A stretch of 64,000 nucleotides of DNA from Streptosporangiaceae bacterium NEAU-GS5 (GCA_017592665.1 JAGFNW010000001.1:434001-498000); one strand, 5' to 3'; positions 52,888-64,000 are shown, numbered from the stretch's first letter. The notes: generated from the sequence alone by a model not told the origin. Made by a program: numbers and translations.

Positions 52888-55167
52888 TCACCGGGTCCAG
52901 ACGGGGCGGCGGCGGGTCACGGCGATTTGGCCGGCCGGTTCGACGAGGTCGGCGCGGAGCCGGCTGACGTCACCGATGTATTGACCGGACCACAGCAGCA
53001 TCTCGGCCCGCTCGGCGTGACGCCTGTCGCGGCAGGCCGCCACGCTGGGCAGGACCACGTCGAGGAACGACTGGTCGGACGCCGGCGTGACAGGGGCCGG
53101 CAGGGTGGCGCCGCCGACGCCGTGCAACAGGGCGCCGAGCGCGCGATACCAGGTGGTGACCGCGCCGGTCTTCTCGACCAGCACAGCGGCCGGCGCGGCG
53201 AGCCCGTCGGCCGGGGCGGTCGGCGTCTTCGCGAGTTTGACCACGGCCGTGCCGGCCAGGCGGAGCCGGGTCGCACCGTTGGCGAGCGCCGTGACGTTCT
53301 CCAGGTCGACGTGCTTCGCGCCGCGCTCGGCCAGATACTGCCGGAACGCGTCGTCGAGCCGCGCGGCCGTCGCCTCGGCGACGTCGTGCGGCGGCCTCGA
53401 GGCGCGCCGTCCGGTCAGGAAGTCGACCGCGCCGCGCAGATAGTCGGCGCCCGCGTCGTACGCGTCGGCCAGGGCCGCCCCCAGCGCCGCGGCCGCGCCG
53501 CGCGGCCAGAACAGGAGACCGGCGAGCACGCTCGCGGCGCAGCCGAGCGCGACGTCCTCGATCCGCAGCACACCGATCTTCCAGCCGGTCGGCGCCAGAA
53601 TGTTGAACAAGATGATCACGACCACCGTGAAAGCGGCCTGCCCGGCCGCGAACGAGACCAGCTCCGGCGCGAACGCGGCCACATAGACGGCCGCCGGGAG
53701 AAGCAGCCACAACACCCGCAGATCGGTGCCGATGCCGACCACGAGCGCACCACCGACCAGGAAGCCCACGGCGGTGCCACCGACGGCGCGCAAGGCCGTC
53801 GCGCCGGTCGACAGGGCGTTGGATCGAAGGACCGACAGCGCGCCCAGCACGACCCAGAAGCCCTGCATCTGCCCGAGCACGCGGGCGATCAGCACGGCGA
53901 GCGCGAGCCCGGCCGCACCCCGGATCGAATTCTGCAGCCACACCGAGTGCCGGTCGAAGTGGCCGGCCGCGATCCGCTCGGCCGCCCCGAACTCGCCGAC
54001 CGCGAGCCCGCGTGGCGGACGGCCGAGCAGCCGATCCAGCCAGCCGCGCGAGTCGGCCGCCCCGATCGTGGTGACGGTCGCGGCGGTAAGCGCGACCACG
54101 TATCCCAGCTCGTGCGCCACGTAGAGCGTCCGCTCGAACTCGCCCGCCGGCCGGCCGCCGGCCAGGTCGGCCGCGGCGGCGGAGGAGCGCAGCTCATCGA
54201 GCGTGGCGGTGGAGATGTCATCGCGTGCCGTGCGCAGCGCCGCAACGCAGCGGTCCAGATCGACGCAGCAGACCTGCTCGGGGCCGCCGCCGTCGTGCTC
54301 CAGCACGGCTCCGCAGGACGACAGCGTCTCGGCGGCCCGGATCCGCAGCATGCGGCCCTTCTCCGGCCACGTCTCCGACCAGGTCTCCGGGGCGTCCGCA
54401 CACGCGTTCGTGACCGTGATGGTCAGCCACTCCAACTCGTCGACCAGGCGCATCAGCATGCGGCTGCCGGTCGAAAGCGCGACCGGGCGCGCCGCCGATG
54501 CGCGGAACGCCATGCGCAGTTCGTCGACCGCCTCGGACATGGCGGCCTGATCATCGCCGTCGTTCCGCCCTGACTGCTTCGGTGCGAGCACGGCCGCCAG
54601 AGCCCGGCACAGCTCCGCGGCCCGCGTCCGCAGCAGATTCTGATCGTGCGAGGGCCAGGCGAACAGCGCCACCGGAACCGCGACCGCCCCGGCGAGCGCG
54701 AGGCCGAGCAGGCGGGGGCCGATCGCGGCCGGGCCGCCCGGCAGCATCACCGGCAGGATGAACATGAGCAGCGCGGCCCGGCCGGCCGCGGCGATGGTCG
54801 AGCTCACCACGCCCGCGAACAGCACCGCGAACGCGACCACCCCCATCGCCACCACGGCGAGCCAATCGGGCGAGGCCACGACGGAACCGAGCGCGACGAA
54901 AACCGCGCCGGTCGCGATCAGCAGCAGATAGGCATACAAGCGGGACAGCCGATTGCCCATGAATTCCACGAACAACAGCAGCGCGAACGATGCGAACGCC
55001 GCGAATGTCGCGGCCTGCGCGTTGCCGATGACGTGCGCGGCGAACGCGAACACCGCCGGCATCACAATGGCCGGCCGCAGCGCCCGCTTCAGCGCGAACG
55101 GCGACCAGCGTATGAACCGGATCCGCCGCCACCACCGCGACGGCGCCCCCGGATCTCCTGCCCCCAT
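52888..55167 (-). CDS. FUSC / aromatic-acid-exporter-like membrane protein
   Basis: A 759-residue protein with two blocks of about six hydrophobic helices (about 28-185 and 405-560) separated by a soluble domain, and a C-terminal cytosolic helical part. This is the layout of the FUSC/YccS/AaeB (ArAE) family. The second block shows GAAGLALAVLIARVLGQMQGFWVVLG. The ATG at 55167 was chosen as the first start before the first helix block. It may export aromatic acids or relieve envelope stress; the substrate is unknown. Confidence 0.85.
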   Translation of the reverse strand: MGAGDPGAPSRWWRRIRFIRWSPFALKRALRPAIVMPAVFAFAAHVIGNAQAATFAAFASFALLLFVEFMGNRLSRLYAYLLLIATGAVFVALGSVVASPDWLAVVAMGVVAFAVLFAGVVSSTIAAAGRAALLMFILPVMLPGGPAAIGPRLLGLALAGAVAVPVALFAWPSHDQNLLRTRAAELCRALAAVLAPKQSGRNDGDDQAAMSEAVDELRMAFRASAARPVALSTGSRMLMRLVDELEWLTITVTNACADAPETWSETWPEKGRMLRIRAAETLSSCGAVLEHDGGGPEQVCCVDLDRCVAALRTARDDISTATLDELRSSAAAADLAGGRPAGEFERTLYVAHELGYVVALTAATVTTIGAADSRGWLDRLLGRPPRGLAVGEFGAAERIAAGHFDRHSVWLQNSIRGAAGLALAVLIARVLGQMQGFWVVLGALSVLRSNALSTGATALRAVGGTAVGFLVGGALVVGIGTDLRVLWLLLPAAVYVAAFAPELVSFAAGQAAFTVVVIILFNILAPTGWKIGVLRIEDVALGCAASVLAGLLFWPRGAAAALGAALADAYDAGADYLRGAVDFLTGRRASRPPHDVAEATAARLDDAFRQYLAERGAKHVDLENVTALANGATRLRLAGTAVVKLAKTPTAPADGLAAPAAVLVEKTGAVTTWYRALGALLHGVGGATLPAPVTPASDQSFLDVVLPSVAACRDRRHAERAEMLLWSGQYIGDVSRLRADLVEPAGQIAVTRRRPVWTR

Positions 55168-55362
55168 CCGTCCAGCCTGCCCGGTACGTCTCGGCCTAAC
55201 CGAGCAGCCGGGCTCGCGAACCGCGACACGGATCCGAACGTCCAAAGATAGGGGTGACCGCCGGGAACATAGGTAAGACATCCCCATCCGCCGGTCCCGG
55301 CCGGTCCCTATCGTCGGAGCGCGGCCCGCCGCCACACCGAGGCACATATCTGGGGGCACATA

Positions 55363-57417
55363 TTGAGATGGGCATTACTCGCGCTGGTGCTGTCCGCTCT
55401 ATGGGTGACGCCCCCGGCCGAGGCCTCGGCCGGCATTCCCGGGCGGGTGGCGCTCATCGGCGTGCCCGGTCTCCACTGGAACGACGTCGACCCGCAGGCC
55501 ACGCCGCATCTTTGGGCGCTGGCCGGCCAGAGCGCCGTCGGCTCGGTGTCCGTCAAGACCGTGGGGACCACGACCTGTCCTTTCGACGGCTGGCTGACCG
55601 TGTCGGCCGGACGCCGCGCGGCCGAGGGCGGCCCGTGCGGCCTGCCTCCCGAGCCTCAGCGGCAGGGCGAAGGCGCCCAGGTGCCCGGATTCGCAACGCT
55701 GACGGAGTCGGATGAGGCCGTGCACGTGGGCACGCTGGGCGCCGCGCTGCACACCGCCGGACGGTGCACGACGGCGGTCGGCCGGGGCGCCGCCCTCGCG
55801 CTGGCCGACAAATCCGGCAAGGTCGATATCTACGCTGATTCACCGGAAGGGCTCGCCGACTGGGGCAAATGCCCGGTCATCGCCGTCGACGTACCCCAGC
55901 TGATCACGCCCTACCTGGTCGACGGCAAGGTCTCCAAGGACGCGGAGGTGCTGACTCCCGAGCAGCGGCGCGCCGCGGTCGCGGCGGCCGACGCCGAGGT
56001 GGGCAAGGCACTGGCCAAGCTGCCGGCGGACACCGAGGTGCTGCTGGCCGGGCTCGGCGACCACGGCGGCGTGCCGCACCTGCGCGTGGCCATGTGGCGG
56101 GGCCACACCGGCTACCTCGGCACCAGCTCCACCCATCGCTCCGACATCGTCATCCTGCCGGACATCGCCCCGACCATGCTGACGCTGGCCGGCGTCGCCA
56201 CACCGCAGACCGTCGTGGGCGTGCCGTGGACCGCGAGCGGGGGCGCACCGCTCCTGCAGGCCGTGGAGCACCTGCGCCTGGCCGACCTGACCGGCACCAC
56301 CGTACGCGGGCTGACCGGCCTGTTCTTCACGGGATACGCCATACTCCAGGTCGCCCTGTACGGCGGCATCTTCCTGCTGATCGTCAAACGGCGGCGAGCG
56401 GCGTGGGCGGCCACCGTGGGGCTCGGCCTGGCCGCCATTCCTGTCTCCACGTACCTGGTCAACCTGGCGCCCTGGCCGTCAGGCGGGGTGCCCGGCGCCG
56501 CCCTGATCGGCGGCGTGGTCGCGATCGACGCGCTGATCCTGCTGGTGGCGGTGGGCGGGCCGTGGCGGCGTCACCCGCTCGCGCCACCGGCCATCGTGGG
56601 CGGCATCACGGGCGCCGCGCTCCTTGCCGACCTGCTGAGCGGCACGACCATGCAGTTCAACAGCCTGATGGGCTACACCGCGGTGGTGGGCGGACGCTAT
56701 TACGGCCTGGCCAACATCCCCTTCGCCCTGCTGGCCACCGCCGTGCTCATGGTGACCGCCATAGCGGCCGACCAGCTGGTCCGTATGGGGCGGCGGCGCA
56801 TCGCCATCTACTTGGTCTCCACGCTCGGCGTGGTCGCGATGCTGCTGGCCGGCTGGCCCGGCATCGGCAGCGACTTCGGCGGAGTGATCGCCTTCGTGCC
56901 CGGCATCGCGGTGACCGCCCTGCTGGTCGCGGGCAAACGGGTCTCGGTGCTCAGGCTCGGACTGTTCTGCGTGCTCGGCGGGCTGACGGTCAGCGCCATC
57001 GCCGTGGTCGACTATGTCACCGGCCCCCAGACCCACCTCGGGCGCTTCGTCGAGCAGGTGCTCGACGGCACCTTCTGGCCGCTCATCCAACGGAAGATCG
57101 GCGCCATGCTGCACACCCTGCTGTCGCCCAACCTCATGCCGATCGTGATCGCCGGCCTGGCGTTTCTGATCTTCGCCATCCTCCGCCCCAGGACCGCGAG
57201 CGCGGGCGTGCTCCCCGAGGCCTTCGCCCGCGCCCCCATGCTCCGCGCGGGCCTGATCGGCGCCCTGGTGAGCGGCGTGGTGGGCATGCTGGTCAACGAC
57301 TCGGGCAGCGCCGTGCTCGCGATGGCCCTGGCGCTCGCCGTGCCGCTGACCCTCTACGCCGGTGTGCGGCAGGCGTCGTCAGGCACTGGCGATGTCGGCG
57401 GCGTCGTGGAGGTCTAG
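55363..57417 (+). CDS. secreted/membrane protein with alkaline-phosphatase-like fold
   Basis: A 684-residue protein. TTG at 55363 gives a signal peptide ([15 protein letters not shown], cleaved near AEASA). An extracytoplasmic domain (about 25-310) contains [35 protein letters not shown], and [14 protein letters not shown], matching the phosphodiesterase/alkaline-phosphatase superfamily. About ten membrane helices follow. The usual metal-binding Asp after strand 1 is replaced by a Gly-rich stretch, so activity is uncertain. It could act on cell-surface polymers. The 3' end overlaps the convergent ligase gene by 39 bases. Confidence 0.75.
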   Translation: MRWALLALVLSALWVTPPAEASAGIPGRVALIGVPGLHWNDVDPQATPHLWALAGQSAVGSVSVKTVGTTTCPFDGWLTVSAGRRAAEGGPCGLPPEPQRQGEGAQVPGFATLTESDEAVHVGTLGAALHTAGRCTTAVGRGAALALADKSGKVDIYADSPEGLADWGKCPVIAVDVPQLITPYLVDGKVSKDAEVLTPEQRRAAVAAADAEVGKALAKLPADTEVLLAGLGDHGGVPHLRVAMWRGHTGYLGTSSTHRSDIVILPDIAPTMLTLAGVATPQTVVGVPWTASGGAPLLQAVEHLRLADLTGTTVRGLTGLFFTGYAILQVALYGGIFLLIVKRRRAAWAATVGLGLAAIPVSTYLVNLAPWPSGGVPGAALIGGVVAIDALILLVAVGGPWRRHPLAPPAIVGGITGAALLADLLSGTTMQFNSLMGYTAVVGGRYYGLANIPFALLATAVLMVTAIAADQLVRMGRRRIAIYLVSTLGVVAMLLAGWPGIGSDFGGVIAFVPGIAVTALLVAGKRVSVLRLGLFCVLGGLTVSAIAVVDYVTGPQTHLGRFVEQVLDGTFWPLIQRKIGAMLHTLLSPNLMPIVIAGLAFLIFAILRPRTASAGVLPEAFARAPMLRAGLIGALVSGVVGMLVNDSGSAVLAMALALAVPLTLYAGVRQASSGTGDVGGVVEV

Positions 57418-59016
57418 CAGGTCAACGGCCCGTTCGCGCATCTCCACCTTGCGGATCTTGCCGGTGACCGTGAGGGGGAAGCCGTCGACGAGATGGACGT
57501 AACGGGGGATCTTGTAGTGCGCCAGGCGGCCCGCGCAGAACTCGCGCACCGCCTCGGCGGTGAGGGGTGACGCGCCGGGGCGCATGACGATCCAGGCCAT
57601 CAGCTCCTCGCCGTACTTGGCGTCGGGGACGCCGATGACCTGCACGTCGGCGATGTCCGGATGGCTGTACAGGAACTCCTCGATCTCGCGGGGATAGATG
57701 TTCTCCCCGCCCCGGATCACCATGTCCTTGATCCGGCCGACGATGTTGAGGTAGCCCTCGGCGTCCATGGTCGCGAGGTCGCCGGTGTGCATCCAGCGCG
57801 CCGTGTCGATCGCCTCGGCCGTCTTCGCGGGCTCGTCCCAGTAGCCCAGCATCACCGAGTAGCCGCGGGTGCACAGCTCGCCGGGCGTGCCCCGGGGCGC
57901 CACCAGGCCGGTGTCGGGCTCGATCACCTTGACCTCCACGTGCGGCATCACCTGGCCGACGGTCTCGGTGCGGCGGGCCAGGCCGTCGTCACGACGGGTC
58001 ATCGTGGACACCGGGGAGGTCTCGGTCATGCCGTAGCAGATCGCCACCTCGCTCATGTGCATCTCCCCGACCACCCGCTTCATCACCTCCACCGGGCAGG
58101 GCGAGCCCGCCATGATCCCGGTCCGAAGCGAGGAGAGGTCATAGCCCGCGGCCACGCCCAGCTCGGCGATGAACATGGTCGGCACGCCGTACAGGGACGT
58201 GCAGCGCTCCTGCTGCACGGCCCGCAGCGTGGCCTCGGGGTCGAAGCCGGGGGCGGGCAGCACTACGCAGGCGCCGTGCGAGGTCGCGCCCAGATTGCCC
58301 ATGACCATGCCGAAGCAGTGATAGAGCGGCACGGGCAGGCACACCCGGTCGATCTCGGTGTAGCCGACGCCCTCGCCCACGAAGAAGCCGTTGTTGAGGA
58401 TGTTGTGGTGGGACAGCGTGGCGCCCTTGGGGAAGCCCGTCGTGCCCGAGGTGTACTGGATGTTGATGGGATCGTCGAAAGACAGTGTGGCGGCCCGCTC
58501 GCGCAGAGCCCGCGCGTCGGCGGCACGGCCCCGCTCGGCCAGCTCCTCCCAGCCGGGCTCGCCGATGAAGATGACCGGCTCGAAGCCCACGTCGCCGAGC
58601 ATCGCGCGATAGTCGCTGCCCTTGTGCTCGACGGCGCTGATGAGCAGGCGCATGCCGGACTGGCGGAGCACGAAGTCGAGCTCGTGGGTGCGGTAGGCGG
58701 GGTTGACGTTGACGAGGACGGCGCCGATCTTGGCGGTGGCATATTGGGTCAGCACCCACTCCGCGCAGTTCGGCGCCCAGATGCCGACCCGCTCGCCCTT
58801 GCTCGTGCCAAGAGCCAGCAGCCCGAGCGCCACCTCGTTCACGGCGGCGTCGAACTCGGCGTACGTCCACCGCCGGCCCGCGGCCACGTCGACCAGCGCC
58901 TCGCGATCGGGGACCCGCGCCACCGTACGCTCCAGGTTCTCGCCGATCGTCTCGCCCAGCAGCGGCCGCGCCGAGGCGCCGGAGGCGTAAGAGAGCTGCA
59001 CGTCACCCATACCCAT
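57379..59016 (-). CDS. acyl-CoA synthetase (AMP-forming, FadD-type)
   Basis: A 545-residue ANL ligase. P-loop [42 protein letters not shown] and the C-terminal [10 protein letters not shown] lysine are all intact. It resembles the large mycobacterial/actinobacterial AMP-binding FadD group that activates medium- or long-chain acids. ATG 59016 and ATG 59010 are equivalent choices. It is probably monocistronic. Confidence 0.92.
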   Translation of the reverse strand: MGMGDVQLSYASGASARPLLGETIGENLERTVARVPDREALVDVAAGRRWTYAEFDAAVNEVALGLLALGTSKGERVGIWAPNCAEWVLTQYATAKIGAVLVNVNPAYRTHELDFVLRQSGMRLLISAVEHKGSDYRAMLGDVGFEPVIFIGEPGWEELAERGRAADARALRERAATLSFDDPINIQYTSGTTGFPKGATLSHHNILNNGFFVGEGVGYTEIDRVCLPVPLYHCFGMVMGNLGATSHGACVVLPAPGFDPEATLRAVQQERCTSLYGVPTMFIAELGVAAGYDLSSLRTGIMAGSPCPVEVMKRVVGEMHMSEVAICYGMTETSPVSTMTRRDDGLARRTETVGQVMPHVEVKVIEPDTGLVAPRGTPGELCTRGYSVMLGYWDEPAKTAEAIDTARWMHTGDLATMDAEGYLNIVGRIKDMVIRGGENIYPREIEEFLYSHPDIADVQVIGVPDAKYGEELMAWIVMRPGASPLTAEAVREFCAGRLAHYKIPRYVHLVDGFPLTVTGKIRKVEMRERAVDLLDLHDAADIASA

Positions 59017-59096
59017 GACCTGCAGCATCCGCCAAGCCCGGACCGAATGCCACCCCCCCACCCGACCCGTGACGTCCCGGCGCCGCGGCTGGGAGA

Positions 59097-62000
59097 TCAC
59101 GCGGTGAGGAGCTCCGCGACGAGCTGATCCTCGGGCGGGTCGTAGCCGGCGTGCCAGGCCTCGTCGAAGCCGGCCTCTCCGACCAGCGCCGGCAGTGCCG
59201 CGGTGCGGGCGGCGAAGGTCGCCGCGTCGGACGCGGGCCGGGTGGCGCCGGTCACCACCCGGATGCGCTGGGCGGCGGCCAGGAGCCGGACGGCCCGCAG
59301 GGGTTCGCCGGCGGATTCGGAAAGGGCGGCGAATCCCTCCAGGCATTCGGCGACGCCTGTTCTGTCGCCGATCCTGTGCCGGATGCGGAGGCTTCTGGTC
59401 AGCAGTTCCGCGGCCTCGGCGAGGGCGGATCCGGCCAGCGCGAGAGCCGCAAGGCTGTGCTGCGTCGAGGCGACGCAGCGCAGGTCTCCTTGATCGTGCA
59501 GGGTGGCGAGGCTCTGCTCGTACAGCCGCCTGGCGAGAGCGGCGTCGCCCTGGATCCGGGCGATGTCGCCCAGCGTGTAGCGGACGTGGGCGACTCCGGA
59601 CGCGTCGCCGATCTGGTCGAAGACCGCGAGGCTCTCCCGGCACAGCCGGGCTGCCGCCGGGTAGTCGCCCTCGTACCTCCGCACGACGCCGAGGTCCCAC
59701 ATGGTCTGCGCGACGCCGATCGTGTCGGCCGCTTCGTTCAGCAGGTCGCGTGCCTGCCCGATGTACGCGCGCGCCTCCCCGTACGCGCCCTGCAGCCGCA
59801 TGAGATGCCCCAGACGCCGCAGCACCTGCGCCTGCTCCCCGAGGAGGCCGAGCCGCGTGAAATCGTCGAGGCAGCGGTGGAGCAGCGGGCGGGCCTGGGC
59901 GTAGTCGCCTCGATACAGCGATGCCAGGCCCAGGATGAGGACGGCACGCGCGGCGCCCACCTCGTCTTCGAGGGTGCCGAACAGCTCGAGCGCGCGGCGC
60001 GCCAGCCGCGCGCCCTCCTCGTGCTCGCTCTGGTCGACGGCGAGCAGCGCGTCGGCCACGAGGGCCTCGGCCAGCGGGCCGGGCGTGGCCCGCTCTCCGG
60101 CCGCGAGCGCGACGCGCACCCACGATTGGCCCTCCCGGGCCAGGTCGCGGTAGCTCCAGTAGCCGCCAAGGGCGCCGACCAGCCGCAAGCCCTGATCGAT
60201 CTGGCCGTTGTCCAGCGACCAGGTCAGCGCGGCGCGGAGGTTGTCGCGGTCTTCGTCGACCCGGCGCACCCACGGCTCCCCGCCGGTCCCGTGCAACTCC
60301 CGGTCGGCGCGCAGCGCGAACTGGGTGAAGCAGGCGGCGTGGCGACGATGCGCTTCATGCGCCTCGTCTGCGGTCAGCTGGGCGCGGCCGTACGCGCGAA
60401 GGGTCTCCAGCATGCGATAGCGGGAACCGCCGTAGAGTCCTCGGTCGGCGACGAGCAGCGATTTGTCGATCAGGGCCGGCAGCAGGGCGAGCGCGTCGCC
60501 GCGGTCGTGGACCTGCTCGGCCGCCTCCAGGGTGAAACCGCCCTCGAAGATCGACAGATGCCGGAACAGCCGGCGCTCCTCCGGTGACAGCAGGTCGTAG
60601 CTCCAGGCGATGGCGGCGCGCAGCGTCTGGTGCCGGGCGGGCGCCGTACGGAGCGGGGATATCAGCACCTTGAACCGGTCGTCGAGCAGGCCGGCGAGAT
60701 GGGCCGGATCGAACGCGCGCAGCCGCGCGGCGGCCAGCTCCAAGGCGAGCGGCATGCCGTCCAGGCGGCGGCAGATCTGGGCCAGGCCTGCGGCGTTGGC
60801 GCCGGTGACGGCGAACCGCGGATCGGCCGAGCGCGCCCGCTCGATCAGCAGCCGCCCGGCGTCGCAGGTGCCGACGTCGGCCGGATCGCCGGGCAGCGGC
60901 AGCGGCCCGACGGCGAGGACCAGTTCGCCCTCGACGCCGAGCGGCTGCCTGCTGGTGGCCAGCACCCGGAGGCCGGGCGCCGCGCGGAGGAGGCGGTCGA
61001 CGAGTCGCGCGACGGCGTCGGACAGGTGCTCGCAGTTGTCCATCAGCACGAGGGCGTGCCGTTCTGCCAGGTGATCGGCCACCACGTCCGCCATGGGGCG
61101 GCCGTGCTGCTCGCCCAGTCGCAGCGCGTCCGCCACGGCCCCGGGGACCCGGCCGGGCGCGGTGACGCCCTCCAGCTCGACCAGCCACACCCCGTCGCGG
61201 GCGCGGATCCTGTCACCGAGCTCCACGGCCAGCCGGGTCTTGCCCGATCCGCCGGGCCCGGTGAGCGTGACGAGCCGGTGCCGGGCGAGCAGTTCGGGCA
61301 GCTCGGCGAGCTCGGCGGTGCGGCCGACGAAGCTGGTCAGCCGGCGCGGCAGGTTCCCCCGCGCGAGGCCGTGCGCGGGCGAAAGGCTGCTGTCGTGGTC
61401 GAGGATCCTCTGGTAGAGGCGACGGACCGAGGGCGCGGGCTCCACGCCCAGCTGCTCGATCAGCACGGCCCTGAGCCGGTGGTACGCGGTGAGCGCGTCG
61501 CCTTGCCGCCCCGATCGATACAGCGCCGTCATGAGCTGCTCCCAGAGCCGCTCGCGCAGCGGATGCTCGTGGACGAGCCGCTCGAGCTGGGCGATGAGCG
61601 TGGCGTGCTGCCCGAGTTCGAGGCGCAGGCCGACGAGGGATTCCAGCACCGTCATCCGGCACTCCTCCAGCCGCCGGCGTTCGGCGTTGGCGGCCGGCAG
61701 GTCGCCCAGCTCGGCGTACGGATCGCCGCGCCACAGCGCCAGCGCTTCGGCCATGCGGGCGGCCGCCAGCTCCGGTGTGCTCGCCGCCTCCGATTCGGTG
61801 GCCAGGCGTTCGAACCGCTGGACGTCGAGGGCGGCGGGCCGGATCTCGTAGCCGTCGCCGTGGCTCACGATGAGGCCGGGGTCGCCCAGCGCCCGGCGCA
61901 CCATGAAGACGTACTTCTGGACGGTCTTCACCGCCGTCGGCGGCGGCGTGTCCCGCCACAGGGCCTCGATCAGCGTGTCGGTGCGCACCGGGCGGCCCCG

Positions 62001-62114
62001 CGCGAGCAGCAGCGCGGCCAGCACGATCCGGTGCTTGGGGGCGCTCGGCAGCAGTTCACGCCCGTCTCGGGTGGCCTGGAGCGGCCCGAGCACGCCGAAG
62101 CGCACGATGTGCAT
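59097..62114 (-). CDS. BTAD-type regulator with NB-ARC ATPase and TPR domains (AfsR/SARP-like)
   Basis: A 1005-residue regulator. An OmpR-type winged helix (about 1-95: [26 protein letters not shown]) is followed by the BTAD domain (about 97-242), an NB-ARC ATPase with P-loop [17 protein letters not shown] and Walker [12 protein letters not shown], and a C-terminal TPR array (about 640-960). ATG 62114 lies just after AGGTGAG. This is the layout of large AfsR-like proteins that often control secondary metabolism, but it sits 35 kb from the polyketide genes, so any link is unproven. Confidence 0.92.
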   Translation of the reverse strand: MHIVRFGVLGPLQATRDGRELLPSAPKHRIVLAALLLARGRPVRTDTLIEALWRDTPPPTAVKTVQKYVFMVRRALGDPGLIVSHGDGYEIRPAALDVQRFERLATESEAASTPELAAARMAEALALWRGDPYAELGDLPAANAERRRLEECRMTVLESLVGLRLELGQHATLIAQLERLVHEHPLRERLWEQLMTALYRSGRQGDALTAYHRLRAVLIEQLGVEPAPSVRRLYQRILDHDSSLSPAHGLARGNLPRRLTSFVGRTAELAELPELLARHRLVTLTGPGGSGKTRLAVELGDRIRARDGVWLVELEGVTAPGRVPGAVADALRLGEQHGRPMADVVADHLAERHALVLMDNCEHLSDAVARLVDRLLRAAPGLRVLATSRQPLGVEGELVLAVGPLPLPGDPADVGTCDAGRLLIERARSADPRFAVTGANAAGLAQICRRLDGMPLALELAAARLRAFDPAHLAGLLDDRFKVLISPLRTAPARHQTLRAAIAWSYDLLSPEERRLFRHLSIFEGGFTLEAAEQVHDRGDALALLPALIDKSLLVADRGLYGGSRYRMLETLRAYGRAQLTADEAHEAHRRHAACFTQFALRADRELHGTGGEPWVRRVDEDRDNLRAALTWSLDNGQIDQGLRLVGALGGYWSYRDLAREGQSWVRVALAAGERATPGPLAEALVADALLAVDQSEHEEGARLARRALELFGTLEDEVGAARAVLILGLASLYRGDYAQARPLLHRCLDDFTRLGLLGEQAQVLRRLGHLMRLQGAYGEARAYIGQARDLLNEAADTIGVAQTMWDLGVVRRYEGDYPAAARLCRESLAVFDQIGDASGVAHVRYTLGDIARIQGDAALARRLYEQSLATLHDQGDLRCVASTQHSLAALALAGSALAEAAELLTRSLRIRHRIGDRTGVAECLEGFAALSESAGEPLRAVRLLAAAQRIRVVTGATRPASDAATFAARTAALPALVGEAGFDEAWHAGYDPPEDQLVAELLTA

Positions 62115-62225
62115 CTCACCTGCCTCGCCCTCGAGACGGAACCGGCGCGGAACCAGCGCAGAACCGGGGTGTGGGACAACGGAACGCCCCCATCCCAGCA
62201 CTTCTGCGGAAGAAAGGACACGCTC

Positions 62226-63071
62226 GTGGCCACATATGCCAAGCCGGAGTCGCTCGTCGAGACCACCTGGCTCATCGCCCGCCTCGACGACCCGTCCCTG
62301 GCGATCATCGAGGTGGACGAGGACAGCTCGGCCTATCACAAAGGCCATATCCCCGGCGCGATCGCGCTCGACTGGCAGCAGGAACTCCACGCCCCGCGCC
62401 GCCGCGACTTCATCGCCGCCGACGCGCTCGCCCGGCTCCTGGGGAACAAGGGCGTCTCCAGCGATCAGTCGATCATCCTGTACGGCGGCAACAACAACTG
62501 GTTCGCGGCCTACGCCTACTGGCTGTTCCGCCTGCGCGGCGTGACGAATGTCCGCCTGCTCAACGGCGGCCGCAAGAAGTGGGAGCTGGAAAGCCGGCCC
62601 ATGGACGCCGAAGCGGTCACCCGTCCCCGCGCCGAGTTCCGCCTCGGGCCCGGCCGTCCGGCCCTTCGCGTCTTCCGCGAGGAGGTCGTACGCCTCGCCC
62701 GCGAGGGGCAGGTCACCCTGGTCGACGTGCGATCGCCGATGGAGTTCAGCGGGGAGCTGCTCGCGCCACCGCACCTGCCGCAGGAGCAGCCGTACGTGGC
62801 GGGGCACATTCCCGGCGCGCACAACATCCCCTGGGCCACGGCCGCGAACGACGACGGCACCTTCAAGTCCGCCGACGAGCTACGGGCCCTCTACGAAGGA
62901 GCCGGAGTGCGCGCGGAGGACGAGGTCATCACCTACTGCCGGATCGGCGAGCGCTCCTCGCACACCTGGTTCGTGCTGTCGGAGCTGCTCGGCCATCCGC
63001 TGGTCCGCAACTACGACGGATCATGGACCGAATACGGCAGCCTGGTCGACGTCCCCGTCGAAACCCGATGA
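62226..63071 (+). CDS. thiosulfate/3-mercaptopyruvate sulfurtransferase
   Basis: A 281-residue tandem rhodanese protein. The N-terminal domain lacks the catalytic Cys. The C-terminal domain has TLVDVRSPMEFSGE and the active-site Cys in ITYCRIGERSSHTWF. GTG 62226 follows AAAGGA. It transfers sulfane sulfur from thiosulfate or mercaptopyruvate to a nucleophile. It lies far from the thiazole-forming cluster and diverges from the BTAD regulator. Confidence 0.92.
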   Translation: MATYAKPESLVETTWLIARLDDPSLAIIEVDEDSSAYHKGHIPGAIALDWQQELHAPRRRDFIAADALARLLGNKGVSSDQSIILYGGNNNWFAAYAYWLFRLRGVTNVRLLNGGRKKWELESRPMDAEAVTRPRAEFRLGPGRPALRVFREEVVRLAREGQVTLVDVRSPMEFSGELLAPPHLPQEQPYVAGHIPGAHNIPWATAANDDGTFKSADELRALYEGAGVRAEDEVITYCRIGERSSHTWFVLSELLGHPLVRNYDGSWTEYGSLVDVPVETR

Positions 63072-63089
63072 CGGGGGTTGGAGACCGCT

Positions 63090-63947
63090 ATGAACGTCGA
63101 AGGCGACCGCACGGGGGATCTGGCCGGGCGGCGGTGCCTCATCACCGGGGGCAACCGAGGGATCGGCCTGGCCACGGCCATCGAGTTCGCCAAGGCCGGC
63201 GGCCTGGTGACGCTGGTGTGCCGCGACCCCGGGCGGGCGGAGGCGGCCGTGGCGGAGGTGCGCCGGGCCGCCGGCGCCGAGTCGGCCGATCACCTCATCG
63301 CCGACCTGTCGTCGCAGAAGTCGATCCGGCTGCTCGCCGACCGCGTCTACGAACGGCAGCCGCGGCTGGACGTCCTGGTGAACAACGCCGCGATCGTGTC
63401 GCCGGACCGGCAGATCACGGCCGACGGCAGGGAGCTCGTGTTCGCCGTCAACCACCTGGCCTACTTCCTGCTCAGCCGCCTTCTACTGGATCACCTGCTG
63501 GCCTCGGACGACGGGGTCGTCATCAACGTCGCCACGGCCAACCACCGTGACGCGACCGAGAACCTGGAGGACCTCGACGCCGCCGAGGGCTACGACATGC
63601 GCGCGGCCTATGACCGGAGCAAGCTCGCCAACGTCAGCTTCACCCTCGAGCTGGCCCGGCGGCTGGCCGGCACGAGCGTGCGCGTCAACGGCTTCTGTCC
63701 CGGACCGGTCGCCACGCAGCTCCTGATGGAATACCGGCGGGTGCCGTCCGACCTGTGGAAGGAGCGCCTGGCCGGCGAGGATCCGCCCAGCACCGCCGCG
63801 CGGACCGCCCTGCTGCTCGCGACCACGCCCGGCACCGGCCGCTACCTCGAGGACGGCGTCGACGTCGACCCATCCCCCGCCGCCGCCGACCGCGACCTGG
63901 CCGCCCGCCTCTGGGACCGCTGCTCCGCCCTGACCGGCCTGAAGTGA
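63090..63947 (+). CDS. short-chain dehydrogenase/reductase
   Basis: A 285-residue SDR of the retinol-dehydrogenase-like type. The cofactor loop is ITGGNRGIGLATAIEFA, the NNAA motif reads VLVNNAAIVSP, and the YDRSK motif supplies Tyr and Lys. The usual NVSS segment is NVATANH, so the catalytic Ser position looks changed to Ala/Thr, which may lower or alter activity. ATG 63090 follows GGAG and was preferred to TTG 63078. It is 18 bases after the sulfurtransferase gene and likely co-transcribed with it. Confidence 0.88.
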   Translation: MNVEGDRTGDLAGRRCLITGGNRGIGLATAIEFAKAGGLVTLVCRDPGRAEAAVAEVRRAAGAESADHLIADLSSQKSIRLLADRVYERQPRLDVLVNNAAIVSPDRQITADGRELVFAVNHLAYFLLSRLLLDHLLASDDGVVINVATANHRDATENLEDLDAAEGYDMRAAYDRSKLANVSFTLELARRLAGTSVRVNGFCPGPVATQLLMEYRRVPSDLWKERLAGEDPPSTAARTALLLATTPGTGRYLEDGVDVDPSPAAADRDLAARLWDRCSALTGLK

Positions 63948-64000
63948 CCCGCAGGTTCACGGATTGACCGGTGCCAGGGGCGGGCCGCACGGAGGATCGC

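Overview
The window is about 64 kb of very GC-rich DNA with strong third-position GC bias, frequent GTG/TTG starts, many 1-4 base stop/start overlaps, a DUF222 HNH protein, an F420-type luciferase-like oxidoreductase and a BTAD regulator. This points to a filamentous actinomycete. A Streptosporangiaceae-like host (Nonomuraea/Microbispora type) is my guess from codon feel, not proven. No rRNA, tRNA, insertion sequence, integrase or CRISPR array was seen.

Bases 1-25156 are the right-hand part of a trans-AT polyketide/nonribosomal-peptide biosynthetic cluster that runs off the left edge. Two giant genes are transcribed leftward. The first (5915-17950) reads ACP - Cy - Cy - A(Cys) - PCP - Ox - KS0 - ACP - KS - KR - ACP - KS. 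The second (<1-5914) reads DH - ACP - KR - KS - ECH - ACP - KS... There is no acyltransferase domain in any module. Facing them are a type II thioesterase gene and an oppositely oriented, tightly overlapping operon. That operon encodes an internally duplicated protein of unknown function, an HMG-CoA-synthase-like enzyme (HCS), an ECH1 dehydratase and a trans-acting AT-ER didomain. The inferred chemistry is: an acyl or aminoacyl starter loaded in trans; addition of Cys, cyclisation and oxidation to a thiazole; a pass-through KS0; two ketide extensions with reduction (one also dehydrated); then a beta-branch made by HCS/ECH1 and the embedded ECH2. A cation/proton antiporter-like gene diverges from the operon. 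The same 18-bp inverted repeat lies in both divergent promoter gaps of the cluster, a candidate pathway-specific operator.

Bases 25157-37700 look like ordinary accessory chromosome. They hold small hypothetical genes, an HNH endonuclease whose N-terminus carries an 11-copy 12-bp minisatellite, two intergenic tandem repeats, a VOC protein, a GT39-like membrane glycosyltransferase, a NarL/DesK-type two-component system, membrane proteins, a DUF6745-like pair and a GyrI-like protein.

Bases 37705-42039 form a four-gene translationally coupled operon (alpha/beta hydrolase, TetR regulator, acyl-CoA synthetase, KASIII-like enzyme with an altered active site). Next come a secreted lipase, an orphan histidine kinase, a lone ABC ATPase, an enoyl-CoA hydratase, a pyruvate/indolepyruvate-decarboxylase-like enzyme, a sugar symporter plus ChbG-like deacetylase pair, and a MarR regulator facing a luciferase-like/hemerythrin fusion. 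The right end holds an aromatic-acid-exporter-like protein, a phosphatase-fold membrane protein, a second acyl-CoA synthetase, a large BTAD-NB-ARC-TPR regulator, a rhodanese-type sulfurtransferase and an SDR.
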